Source: Actinomycetota bacterium (lineage in GTDB: Bacteria > Actinomycetota > Actinomycetes > Nanopelagicales > Nanopelagicaceae). Taken from it: a stretch of DNA of 20,191 nt. The position numbers and the translations under genes were made by a program. The notes under the pieces are model-generated. The model was not told where the DNA came from. It did no database searches and saw only the letters and a list, made by a program, of their open reading frames with translations. Positions within the stretch are counted from its first letter, which is position 1. The number at the start of each line of letters is the position of its first letter. The DNA lies in the NCBI GenBank assembly GCA_005787645.1, contig SYAM01000018.1:1-20191 (forward strand). The letters run 5' to 3'. Shown here piece by piece: positions 1-7,352 of this stretch.

Positions 1-605
1 CCAAATTCATCTTTCTTAGCGCGTAGAGTGAGGAGCGCTGCAATCAAATAACCAAGAGCCGCGACCATTACCAATAGGGAATCAGCCTGATCGGAATCTG
101 CCACTGAATTGAAGATTTGGCGGAGACCAACTCCGACCCCTCCTCCAAGGACGATTGCAATGGTGCCGCCAGTGACGCTCAATGCATTGGCACTAATCAA
201 ACTCTCGGGGCTAACTAAACGAGGAGTAGCCGCAGATAGTCCGGCAAGAATAAGTCGATTGATTCCAAAGGAAATCAGAACGGTAAATGTGAGAAGAATT
301 CCCGTATTGCCAAGGAGTAAGACGCAAGCAACAAATATTAAGACCAGAGCGCGCAAATTGTTAGCAAAAAAGAGAATCTGCCTTCTCGAAAACTTATCTA
401 ATACGGTGCCAACAATTGGTCCGATGAGCGAATACGGAAGTAAAACTACGGCAAATGCGATGGCGGCTCCTTGTGCACTTGCAGCACGTTCCGGAGAGAA
501 GAGCAAGAAAGCGGCGAGCGCGCTCTGATAAAGACCGTCTGTACCTTGGCCCATCCAGCGCACGGCGATCAATCGCCAGAAACGACCAAAATGTGGCAAG
601 GACAT
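1..605 (-). CDS. MFS transporter, N-terminal part (cut by window edge)
   Basis: The reverse strand is open from an ATG at 605 to the window edge, giving 201 codons of the N-terminal half of a major facilitator superfamily transporter. It begins MSLPHFGRFW and contains several hydrophobic helices. The loop after the second helix reads GPIVGTVLDKFSRRQ (about residues 62-76), which is MFS motif A with D70 and the basic pair R74-R75. The overall look is that of drug- or metabolite-efflux MFS proteins, but substrate cannot be inferred. There is no Shine-Dalgarno site; a TAGGCT -10 element lies 7 nt upstream of the ATG, so the mRNA may be leaderless. It is divergent from the DUF5318 gene with only 41 bp between start codons. 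The C-terminal half lies outside the window. Confidence 0.8.
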   Translation of the reverse strand, partial: MSLPHFGRFWRLIAVRWMGQGTDGLYQSALAAFLLFSPERAASAQGAAIAFAVVLLPYSLIGPIVGTVLDKFSRRQILFFANNLRALVLIFVACVLLLGNTGILLTFTVLISFGINRLILAGLSAATPRLVSPESLISANALSVTGGTIAIVLGGGVGVGLRQIFNSVADSDQADSLLVMVAALGYLIAALLTLRAKKDEF

Positions 606-612
606 GTCCGAA

Positions 613-618
613 AGCCTA
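613..618 (-). promoter_or_regulatory. -10 element, leaderless promoter of the MFS gene
   Basis: TAGGCT on the minus strand, 7 nt before the ATG at 605. The same hexamer precedes the femX start and the tRNA-Gly. No convincing -35 is visible. Confidence 0.5.
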
Positions 619-634
619 GGGCCTTTTTTCCGAT

Positions 635-640
635 TACCCT
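635..640 (+). promoter_or_regulatory. -10 element, leaderless promoter of the DUF5318 gene
   Basis: TACCCT exactly 6 nt before the ATG at 647, with no Shine-Dalgarno sequence in between. Its -35 region would overlap the divergent -10 of the MFS gene at 613-618. Confidence 0.55.
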
Positions 641-646
641 TATCCC

Positions 647-1072
647 ATGTGGTCGAAACGTTCGATAATCGATTATTCCTTGCAGAAGCGGGCCACGATA
701 TTTAATTTCTTGAAATACGCCTTTCACGGCACCACAAGTGATCCGACAGATGCCGACCCATATCTTTTCAAAGCCGCGAAGTTCCATGGTGAAGAGACAG
801 AGCGAGATTGTCCGCTCTGCAGGAGAGAGAAATTAGTGGAGCTCAATTACATTTTTGGCGATGAACTCGGCCAATACTCAGGTCGCTTGAAATCAAGTAA
901 AGAATTAGAGGAACTTGAGAATGAGCATGGCGAATTCCGTGTCTATGTCGTCGAAATTTGCCAACGGTGTCGCTGGAATCATCTCCATACCTCATATTTA
1001 TTGGGTGACGGGCGTACGCGAAAGCCGCCTCGACGAGTGCGAACCCTTGAGGATGAGGATTTTGCTCGTTAA
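647..1072 (+). CDS. DUF5318 family protein (Rv0049-like)
   Basis: A 141-residue soluble protein of unknown function. Its pattern IDYSLQKR, then DADPYLFKAAKFHG, then two CxxC pairs (CPLC near residue 55 and CQRC near residue 109) followed by WNHLHTSYLLGDG, matches the actinobacterial DUF5318 family, whose M. tuberculosis member is Rv0049. The cysteine pairs suggest a structural zinc site, by inference. As in mycobacteria, it sits directly upstream of a ponA-type PBP gene, with 16 bp between the stop and the next start, which hints at a cell-wall-related role. The ATG at 647 is chosen because the conserved N-terminal IDYSL segment follows it closely and because a -10 hexamer lies 6 nt upstream. 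The acidic and basic C-terminus (RRVRTLEDEDFAR) looks complete. Confidence 0.85.
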   Translation: MWSKRSIIDYSLQKRATIFNFLKYAFHGTTSDPTDADPYLFKAAKFHGEETERDCPLCRREKLVELNYIFGDELGQYSGRLKSSKELEELENEHGEFRVYVVEICQRCRWNHLHTSYLLGDGRTRKPPRRVRTLEDEDFAR

Positions 1073-1076
1073 TTAG

Positions 1077-1082
1077 TAACCT
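1077..1082 (+). promoter_or_regulatory. -10 element, leaderless promoter of the PBP gene
   Basis: TAACCT exactly 6 nt before the ATG at 1089 and 4 nt after the stop codon of the DUF5318 gene. No Shine-Dalgarno sequence lies between. Confidence 0.5.
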
Positions 1083-1088
1083 ACTCTC

Positions 1089-3101
1089 ATGGCAAATCAA
1101 CGATCAGGGCGAAAAGTCTCGCGAAAGCGCTTGGCGCTCCGTTGGGCCCTCTTCATGGGCGGCCTTGGTTTCTTTGCTGGATCTGTCTTGTTGGTCTTCT
1201 CATATTTCACGGTACAAATACCTGACCCAAATGCTTATGTGACAAGTCAAGCGACGATTCTGACTTATGACGATGGGAGCGAATTTGCGCGAATAGGAGC
1301 GCAAAATCGAACGAGCGTTCCTCTAGGCAAGATTCCTCTTGATCTGCGCCATGCTGTTCTTGCGGCCGAGAATCGTAACTTTTATAGAGAACATGCAATT
1401 AGTCCGACAGGAATCATCAGAGCACTGTTTAATATGGCGCGAGGCGGAAGCGTACAAGGTGGTTCTACTATCACGCAGCAATATGCGAAAACAGCTTTCC
1501 TTACTCCAGATCAAACAATCAAGAGAAAAATTCGTGAATTGATCATAGCAATCAAGCTTGAGAACATAATGACTAAAGATGAGATTCTTGAAAACTATCT
1601 CAACACCATTTATTTTGGTCGTGGCGCTTACGGTGTCGAAACTGCATCACAAGTATATTTTGGTAAGAGCGTTCGAGATTTAAGTCTCCGTCAATCTGCA
1701 GTGCTTGCATCAGTATTACGGTCACCTGGTTATTACGATCCAGGCTTGCGCGAAGGAAACGCTGAGCGCTTGGCAGCCCGTTACCGCTACACCATTCGTG
1801 GAATGGTCTCTGCTGGTTGGGGCGACAAGAAGTTATTGGAGAACCTCGAGATGCCAAAAGTTCTCTCTCGATCAAAGACTGGAATTCTGGCTGGCCCGAA
1901 GGGTTATTTAGTTTCTTCAGTGCAAAAGGAGCTTAATAAACTTGGATTCTCTGATGAGAAGTTAATGGTCGGTGGCCTCCGGGTAATGACGACGCTCAAT
2001 AGAAAAGCTCAAGAATCAGCGGTGCTCGCTGTTGAAAAAGAAGGTCCAAAACAGGCACCAGATGATCTGCATATTGGTCTTGCTGCAGTGCGTCCCGGCA
2101 CTGGAGCAATTCTTGCGATGTATGGTGGAAAAGATTATGTGGAACGGCAATTGAATAATGCCACTCAGGGAATTACTCAAGCAGGATCTAGTTTCAAACC
2201 ATTTGCCTTAATTGCTGCATTGGAGGCGGGAATATCTATCGATACCGTCTGGGATGGAAGTTCCCCTCAGATTTTTGATGACAACGGCAAGCCGTATGAA
2301 GTTGCTAATTATGGGAAGAAAACATTTAAGAACCTCACCTTATTAGAAGCAACAGAAAAATCAGTAAATACTATTTATGTCCCGCTAGGTATTGCAGTTG
2401 GTCCTGAAAAAGTAATCGACGTTGCACGACGTGCTGGAATTCCAGCAGAGGTAGAGATGGTGCCAACCCCTTCTGTGGTCTTGGGTGTTGCGAGTCCGCG
2501 TGTCATAGATGTCGCAAATGCCTATGCCACATTTGCTGCTGAAGGAGTGTATGCAAAACCTTTCTTGGTTGTTGAGGTAATCAATCGAAACGGTGGCGTG
2601 CTTTACAAAGCAAAGCCACAAGGCCAAGAGGTATTCTCGAAAGAGGTAATGGCAGATCTCACCTACTCACTTGCAAGCGTTGTAAAATTTGGATCGGGAT
2701 TTGCCGCAAAGAAGTTAGGACGTCCAGCGGCGGGAAAGACTGGAACGAGTCAAGAGAATAGCTCGGCATGGTGGAATGGATACACCCCACAGATTGCTGC
2801 ATCAGTTGCCTTTTATCGCGATGATGCGACTGAATCCTTACGTGGTATTGGAGGAATGCGCACCCTTACTGGTGGTTCTTTCCCTGCTCGGATCTGGACT
2901 GAGTTTATGAAAGGTGCGTTGAAAGGGGAATCTGAATTAGATTTCCCGGAGCCAGTCTTTATTGGTGAAGATGCGCTCGCCGATGGCTCTGTTTATAACA
3001 TCATTCCCACGCCTCCTGGTTTCGAAGATGTCGAGGTCCCTGCGCCACTACCAACCGCGAGCACCTCTGCCTCACCCGCTCCAACTAAATCTGGCAATTA
3101 A
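1089..3101 (+). CDS. ponA: Bifunctional class A penicillin-binding protein
   Basis: A 670-residue peptidoglycan synthase that polymerises lipid II and cross-links the stem peptides outside the membrane. Residues 1-16 are basic and cytoplasmic, and about 17-42 form a signal anchor. The GT51 transglycosylase domain follows: LAAENRNFY carries the first catalytic glutamate (E94), GGSTITQQ is at 124-131, RKIRE carries the second glutamate (E150), then ENYLNTIYFGRGAYG. The transpeptidase domain has SSFK (nucleophile S367, K370), SVN (425-427) and KTGTS (550-554). The tail after about 650 is rich in Pro, Ala, Ser and Thr. All catalytic motifs are intact. Its place between the DUF5318 gene and a GT-C gene matches mycobacterial ponA1. 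The stop overlaps the next start by 1 bp (TAATG), so the two genes are probably translationally coupled. Confidence 0.95.
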   Translation: MANQRSGRKVSRKRLALRWALFMGGLGFFAGSVLLVFSYFTVQIPDPNAYVTSQATILTYDDGSEFARIGAQNRTSVPLGKIPLDLRHAVLAAENRNFYREHAISPTGIIRALFNMARGGSVQGGSTITQQYAKTAFLTPDQTIKRKIRELIIAIKLENIMTKDEILENYLNTIYFGRGAYGVETASQVYFGKSVRDLSLRQSAVLASVLRSPGYYDPGLREGNAERLAARYRYTIRGMVSAGWGDKKLLENLEMPKVLSRSKTGILAGPKGYLVSSVQKELNKLGFSDEKLMVGGLRVMTTLNRKAQESAVLAVEKEGPKQAPDDLHIGLAAVRPGTGAILAMYGGKDYVERQLNNATQGITQAGSSFKPFALIAALEAGISIDTVWDGSSPQIFDDNGKPYEVANYGKKTFKNLTLLEATEKSVNTIYVPLGIAVGPEKVIDVARRAGIPAEVEMVPTPSVVLGVASPRVIDVANAYATFAAEGVYAKPFLVVEVINRNGGVLYKAKPQGQEVFSKEVMADLTYSLASVVKFGSGFAAKKLGRPAAGKTGTSQENSSAWWNGYTPQIAASVAFYRDDATESLRGIGGMRTLTGGSFPARIWTEFMKGALKGESELDFPEPVFIGEDALADGSVYNIIPTPPGFEDVEVPAPLPTASTSASPAPTKSGN

Positions 3102-4270
3102 TGCGAACGCGCTCATTTTCCTGGAGCGTACTTTTCATTGCCACACTTGCACTTGCAGCCAGCTACCTAAAATTCTCTCGATGCATTTCCGGGGGATGGC
3201 TTACACCCGATGTCTATCTGCGAGGTTGCTATACCGATTTGACTCCGCTCTATGAAGCGCGTGGATTCTCCACTGATATATGGCCATATGCCTCTGGAGC
3301 AGGTTCATTGGAGTATCCAATTCTCTCAGGACTTGGGATTTGGCTCATCTCACTTTTGACTAAGGATGGATCCGGAGGCTTACTGGAATTCTTTCGATGG
3401 AATGTGTTCGCACTCTCTTGCGCTTACGTGATAGTCGTTTTCCAATTATCGAAATTGGATCGTAAAAACGGATTTCTTTTAACGCTTGCGCCAGCTGTAA
3501 TTTCAGCGCTATTCATCAATTGGGATTTATGGGCTCTCGCGCCGTTAGTCCTTTCACTGATATTTGTAGGGCAAGGTCGTTATGCGGCAGCCGGTTTTCT
3601 GCTCTCAATCAGCATCTTTTTTAAGTTCTTCCCAGTTATTTACATTCTTCCCGCAGTACTTTTTCTTGCTCACAATCGATTTGCACAAAGGCAATTTCTC
3701 AAAGGGCTATTGATCTCTGCGATAGGAATCAATATTCCTCTCATGGTTGTGCAATTCGATGGCTGGCTCAAGTTCTATCGCTTCAATTATGAGCGAGGGG
3801 TAGATTTCGGCTCGATTTGGTATTTGATATCCATGCAGGGATCATGGTTGTATCATCTCAATTGGTTCGCTGTTCCTATCATTGCTGCGCTATTAATAGG
3901 ATGCTCTTACCGATATCGAGAGAATCTATTGGGGAATATCTTCTTAGTATCAGTCATTTGCTTCACCTTAAATAAGGTTTACTCACCACAGTATGTGATT
4001 TGGTTGACGGTAGTGGCGATACTGTACTTTCCAAAAACTAGAATCTTTCTCGGATTGTTCGCACTTTGGCAGGGCGGGGAACTCATCTATCAATTTGGTA
4101 TTTGGCGCCACATTCTCACTGTCCTAGGCGAGGGTGGTGGAATCGCCAATAGCACTTACATATCTATAACAATCTTTCGAATCACGACATTATTGGTACT
4201 TGCTGGATATGCGATCTATCTACTCGAAAACAATCTCATCAAAAGTCGTAATAGTGAATCGAACGTTTAA
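3101..4270 (+). CDS. GT-C fold membrane glycosyltransferase (DUF2029/GT87-like, Rv0051-like)
   Basis: A 389-residue polytopic membrane protein with roughly ten hydrophobic helices. After the first helix comes a periplasmic loop, DVYLRGCYTDLTPLYEARG (about 37-55), followed by WPYASGAGSLEYPILSGLG. This YTD...RG...PY...EYP pattern is typical of actinobacterial DUF2029/GT87 proteins, in which an acidic residue of the first loop (here D46) is the presumed catalytic base. GT87 enzymes use polyprenyl-phosphate sugars, for example the mannosyltransferase PimE. Donor and acceptor cannot be read from the sequence here. M. tuberculosis has Rv0051 at the same place after ponA1. Translation probably restarts at the TAATG overlap with the PBP gene, since no strong Shine-Dalgarno site is present. 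The last 51 bp overlap the convergent racemase-like gene. Confidence 0.8.
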   Translation: MRTRSFSWSVLFIATLALAASYLKFSRCISGGWLTPDVYLRGCYTDLTPLYEARGFSTDIWPYASGAGSLEYPILSGLGIWLISLLTKDGSGGLLEFFRWNVFALSCAYVIVVFQLSKLDRKNGFLLTLAPAVISALFINWDLWALAPLVLSLIFVGQGRYAAAGFLLSISIFFKFFPVIYILPAVLFLAHNRFAQRQFLKGLLISAIGINIPLMVVQFDGWLKFYRFNYERGVDFGSIWYLISMQGSWLYHLNWFAVPIIAALLIGCSYRYRENLLGNIFLVSVICFTLNKVYSPQYVIWLTVVAILYFPKTRIFLGLFALWQGGELIYQFGIWRHILTVLGEGGGIANSTYISITIFRITTLLVLAGYAIYLLENNLIKSRNSESNV

Positions 4271-5230
4271 ACCGATCTCCTCACCAATCTCTGGAGCGCT
4301 ATCGCCTTTGAGGAAGAGGAGCGAATTGTGCATGTGAGGAGCCTCTACTAGGGCTAGTGATTTACCGTTCCAGATGTAAGGGCTGGGGTTCCATCCAAAG
4401 AATCGAAGTATTGATTTAACCAATGACTTCACATCTCGTGCCGGTGCTTCTAAACCAACTCCTAGGCTGGTGCCTCCTGAGGCAACAATGAGCCAACCGG
4501 CACCTGGTGCGCTCTGGCGGTATCCAACCCGCTCGCCAGCGGCAATTCGGTGTCGATCTACCACCGTCGCATTCGCAGTGAGACTAGTTCGCGCCCCTAG
4601 CCATAGATCCGTACCTACTCTGACTCGCCAACGAATTTCCGGCCTCTGCTTCTTCAGTGCAATTAAATCCTCTGAACTTACGTGGGATATCCAAATAGAG
4701 TTTTGGTATTGATTCGGCGAGATTCCAAGGCGGCTGAGCTCATTTAGTTCTTTATTTATCCATGTGGTTACTGAACTCTTCTGATCAATTGGGAGATGAA
4801 TCGCAAGCCCTTCACATGTTCCAGTTGAGGTGAATTTCGTGATTGCATGAGCGATATCAGTTGGTAGGTAACCATGCCGTTTCATGGGGGAGAGCATTTC
4901 GATAACGAAACGCTTGGGATTTTGCTCTAAGAACTGTTCTGAGTTAGGGGCAATCGTATGAATTACCCATGCTTCCTCAAGACTTTGGTGTGGCGCAAGC
5001 AGTAAGACATCTCCTTGAAATTGGGAGCGAATCACCGCCGCTTCATCGACGCTATAGCATGCAACACATTCTGCTTGAAAAGATGAGGCTTCACGGGCAA
5101 GTGTAGGAATCCCAAATCCGTAACCATTTCCCTTTATTACTGGGATGAGATCACCTTGATGGCGCGCAACATAGTGAGAGATGTGGTGACGCCAACGTTC
5201 GCCATCTACATGAAGAGTCAGACCGCTCAT
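4220..5230 (-). CDS. Alanine-racemase-fold PLP enzyme, FemX-linked
   Basis: A 336-residue fold-type III PLP protein that resembles alanine racemase along its whole length but is divergent. VIKGNGYGFG (31-40) is the PLP-lysine motif, with K33 and Y37 at the places of K39 and Y43 of Geobacillus stearothermophilus Alr. PMKRHG (115-120) supplies R118 (Alr R136), IHLPID supplies H145 (Alr H166), RVRVG supplies R204 (Alr R219), and GERVGY supplies the second catalytic tyrosine Y237 (Alr Y265). The C-terminal beta domain ends GEEIGLNVRFTITTFDEIV, like ordinary Alr. The usual MDQ segment is MHN here (300-302). It starts 12 bp after the femX stop with GAGAAG as a possible ribosome site, so the two are one operon. 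It could be a true alanine racemase, a racemase for another amino acid, or a paralogue with changed specificity. Confidence 0.8.
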   Translation of the reverse strand: MSGLTLHVDGERWRHHISHYVARHQGDLIPVIKGNGYGFGIPTLAREASSFQAECVACYSVDEAAVIRSQFQGDVLLLAPHQSLEEAWVIHTIAPNSEQFLEQNPKRFVIEMLSPMKRHGYLPTDIAHAITKFTSTGTCEGLAIHLPIDQKSSVTTWINKELNELSRLGISPNQYQNSIWISHVSSEDLIALKKQRPEIRWRVRVGTDLWLGARTSLTANATVVDRHRIAAGERVGYRQSAPGAGWLIVASGGTSLGVGLEAPARDVKSLVKSILRFFGWNPSPYIWNGKSLALVEAPHMHNSLLFLKGDSAPEIGEEIGLNVRFTITTFDEIVFE

Positions 5231-5242
5231 GGAGTTATCTTC

Positions 5243-6367
5243 TCACCGTCTATTCAGATATGCACGAAAGGCCCTATAGAGCAGGGGATTAATGGAGTAA
5301 TCCCACTCCCCCATCACTTCAACCGCATGCCCACCAACACCGACCTTGAATTGGAGTAGCCCAACATGGGGATTCTCTTTGTCAAGTGTCGCAGTGATTC
5401 CGCGTAAGTCATATGTATGTGCGCTTTTTTGAAGTGATCTTTCCATCATTGCCCACTGAATCGCGTTACTTGGCCGAACCTCGCGACCTTCGGCGCTAGA
5501 TGCACCATAGAGATACCAAGAATGAAACCCAAATTCGATATAAATAGATGCAGCTATTACGCTGCCATTCCATTCTGCGAGGAATAATACGAGTTCTGGC
5601 TCACTACTATCTTGATTAAATGCATCCCACATTTGCTGGAAATAGGAGAGTGGACGAGGAGTGAATGTATCTCGAGCGGCTGTCTCAATATAAATATGAT
5701 GAAATTCACCAAGGTCATCTCGAGTACCTATTCGAACACGAACTCCTTCATTCTCGCTCTTTTTGATATTCCTTCGCCACAGTTGATTGAACCCAGCAAG
5801 TAATTCATCTCGTGATTTATCTTTTATTGGGAGTTGATACAGGAACCGTGGTTGCCCAGCCCCAAAACCTTCTGGATCATCGCTACTCAATTGAAAGCCA
5901 ACTTTAAGTAGAACATCCTGCAAATTTCTCGCAACCGGATTGATAAAAGAGGGCGTGATCTGATTGAGCGATGTGGCGCTCTCGTCGGCGAGCGCACTCT
6001 TAACGAGATCTGATTCCCAGCGCGATTTGATGATCATGGGTCCAATGCGAAGTGCAAAGGCCCCTTGCTCTCTGGCATATTCAGTGAGAAGTGGGAGTGC
6101 GCTCTCGTACTTATCAGCGGCAAGTGTCGGACCCTCAGGTATGTAGAAGAAGTACTTATTTATTTTCGGCGCCTTCCGAGCAAGAATCAGGGCGGCGCCG
6201 ATGAGCTCCTCTTTCGCAGAACCTTCAAAGAATCCGATGGAGTGATAACGCCAGGCCCCCTTCTTCACCTCACCCCATGCTGGGGATTGGAGGAAGGAGG
6301 GGTCGAGATCGCTCCTATATATAAGGAATGCCTGGTGCTCCGCGCTTGAAATTTGGCGAATCTCCAC
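5243..6367 (-). CDS. femX: FemAB/FemX-family peptidoglycan bridge aminoacyltransferase
   Basis: A 374-residue member of the Fem transferases. These move an amino acid from aminoacyl-tRNA onto the peptide of lipid II or peptidoglycan to build the interpeptide bridge. Typical marks are FLQSPAWGEVK near residue 25, YIPEGPTL near residue 75, the second GNAT-like domain with WYLYGASSAEGREVRPSNAIQ and YDLRG, and the closing FKVGVGG, the family's (F)KxGFGG element. The amino acid cannot be predicted. As I recall, Streptomyces coelicolor FemX (SCO3904) also lies beside the rpsF operon, which supports orthology. The start is GTG at 6367; there is no Shine-Dalgarno site, and a TAGGCT -10 lies exactly 6 nt upstream. 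It is divergent from rpsF and co-transcribed with the downstream racemase-like gene. Confidence 0.88.
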   Translation of the reverse strand: MEIRQISSAEHQAFLIYRSDLDPSFLQSPAWGEVKKGAWRYHSIGFFEGSAKEELIGAALILARKAPKINKYFFYIPEGPTLAADKYESALPLLTEYAREQGAFALRIGPMIIKSRWESDLVKSALADESATSLNQITPSFINPVARNLQDVLLKVGFQLSSDDPEGFGAGQPRFLYQLPIKDKSRDELLAGFNQLWRRNIKKSENEGVRVRIGTRDDLGEFHHIYIETAARDTFTPRPLSYFQQMWDAFNQDSSEPELVLFLAEWNGSVIAASIYIEFGFHSWYLYGASSAEGREVRPSNAIQWAMMERSLQKSAHTYDLRGITATLDKENPHVGLLQFKVGVGGHAVEVMGEWDYSINPLLYRAFRAYLNRR

Positions 6368-6373
6368 AGGGGG

Positions 6374-6379
6374 AGCCTA
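6374..6379 (-). promoter_or_regulatory. -10 element, leaderless promoter of femX
   Basis: TAGGCT on the minus strand, exactly 6 nt before the GTG at 6367. No Shine-Dalgarno sequence precedes the start. Confidence 0.5.
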
Positions 6380-6420
6380 CGGCCCTGCCCCGGGATTTCG
6401 CCCGTGTCGCTGGGGGGCGA

Positions 6421-6426
6421 TAGATT
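6421..6426 (+). promoter_or_regulatory. Candidate -10 of the rpsF operon promoter
   Basis: TAGATT lies about 20 bp before the leader hairpin and would start transcription near 6433. A 6-bp inverted repeat (TCGCCC at 6398-6403, GGGCGA at 6415-6420) abuts its upstream side. The -35 is weak (TTCGCC at 6397-6402). Confidence 0.4.
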
Positions 6427-6443
6427 ATGCCCAACGCAATAAC

Positions 6444-6486
6444 CCTCCTGCTACGGAACGACCGTAGCCGTTTAGTCCAGAGGAGG
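6444..6486 (+). promoter_or_regulatory. Probable S6:S18 ribosomal leader enclosing the rpsF Shine-Dalgarno site
   Basis: The rpsF leader folds by eye into an outer 6-bp helix, CCTCCT (6444-6449) with AGGAGG (6481-6486). Inside is a perfect 7-bp hairpin, GCTACGG (6450-6456) with CCGTAGC (6462-6468) and an AACGA loop. A CCG triplet (6468-6470) sits at the 3' base of the inner hairpin, followed by an unpaired stretch. Known S6:S18 leaders present a CCG next to a hairpin that mimics the S6:S18 binding site on 16S rRNA, and repress rpsF operon translation. Here the outer helix would also sequester the Shine-Dalgarno sequence. No folding program was run. Confidence 0.6.
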
Positions 6487-6494
6487 TGGGGATT

Positions 6495-6782
6495 ATGCGA
6501 CGTTACGAAATGATGGTCATCCTCGACCCAGATCTTGAGGAACGGACCGTTGCTCCTTCACTAGAGACATATCTCAAAATCATCAAGGATTCTGGTGGTT
6601 CAGTAGATCGTCTCGATATTTGGGGTCGCCGCCGAATGGCATTCGAGATTGCAAAGAAGCCCGAGGGCATCTATGCAGTCGTCGATATGAAATGCGAACC
6701 GGCAGCAATCAAAGAGTTGGATCGCCAACTCAATCTCAACGAAGCAGTGCTTCGCACAAAAGTAATCCGTCCCGGAAAATAG
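6495..6782 (+). CDS. rpsF: 30S ribosomal protein S6
   Basis: A 95-residue S6 protein that binds 16S rRNA in the platform of the small subunit together with S18. It begins MRRYEMMVILDPDLEE and contains IWGRRRMAFEIAKKPEGIY, the family's conserved centre, and ends RTKVIRPGK. An upstream in-frame GTG at 6486 exists, but the ATG at 6495 is chosen: AGGAGG at 6481-6486 stands 8 nt before it, and S6 proteins start at this methionine. It is the first gene of rpsF-ssb-rpsR-rplI and is probably controlled by the leader described at 6444-6486. There is a 46-bp gap to ssb. Confidence 0.97.
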   Translation: MRRYEMMVILDPDLEERTVAPSLETYLKIIKDSGGSVDRLDIWGRRRMAFEIAKKPEGIYAVVDMKCEPAAIKELDRQLNLNEAVLRTKVIRPGK

Positions 6783-6828
6783 CTAGTAAGTAAATCCACT
6801 ACGAGTAGATAGAGAAGAAGGTATACAG

Positions 6829-7317
6829 ATGGCTGCTGGAGATACAGTAATTACCATCATCGGCAATTTAGTTGACGATCCAGAATTGCGCTTTACACCA
6901 AATGGTGCAGCGGTTGCCAAGTTTCGCATCGCTTCAACACCGCGTTACCTCGATAAGGCAACGAATGAATGGAAAGATGGAGATTCGCTCTATCTCTCCT
7001 GCAATGTTTGGCGTCAAGCAGCTGAAAATGTTGCCGAAACACTTACCCGTGGAATGCGAGTTATCGTCCAAGGACGTTTGAAGCAACGCTCTTATGAGAC
7101 AAAAGAGGGCGAGAAGCGCACTGTCTATGAGATTGAGGTCGACGAAGTCGGTCCATCGCTAAGAAATGCAACTGCCAAGGTTTCAAAGACCAACCGAACT
7201 GGCGCTGGTTCATCTAGTCCAGCTGGTGGCGCAAGTGCCGGCGGCAACGATGACCCTTGGGCCGCATCCGGCTCCTGGGGTTCACCAGTCGGCGCTAACG
7301 ACGAACCTCCGTTCTAA
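6829..7317 (+). CDS. ssb: Single-stranded DNA-binding protein
   Basis: A 162-residue SSB that coats single-stranded DNA and recruits repair and replication proteins. Residues 1 to about 112 form the OB fold (TVITIIGNLVDDPELRFT, then VWRQAAENVAETLTRGMRVIVQGRL). The linker from about 120 is rich in Gly, Ala and Ser. The C-terminal tip is NDEPPF, close to the canonical acidic DDxPF tip used for partner binding. A ribosome site AGAAGG lies 7 nt before the ATG. The place between rpsF and rpsR is the classic bacterial arrangement. Nothing unusual in length or motifs. Confidence 0.97.
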   Translation: MAAGDTVITIIGNLVDDPELRFTPNGAAVAKFRIASTPRYLDKATNEWKDGDSLYLSCNVWRQAAENVAETLTRGMRVIVQGRLKQRSYETKEGEKRTVYEIEVDEVGPSLRNATAKVSKTNRTGAGSSSPAGGASAGGNDDPWAASGSWGSPVGANDEPPF

Positions 7318-7352
7318 AACCAAATATCAGATATTTATAAGGAGAGATAACA

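Noticed and set aside
109..528. Plus-strand open frame near the window start
   Set aside because: The minus strand encodes a clear MFS transporter over the same bases; the plus frame is Thr/Pro/Arg-rich shadow sequence.
6486..6494. GTG at 6486 as the rpsF start
   Set aside because: It lies within the Shine-Dalgarno sequence that serves the ATG at 6495, and S6 proteins begin at that methionine.
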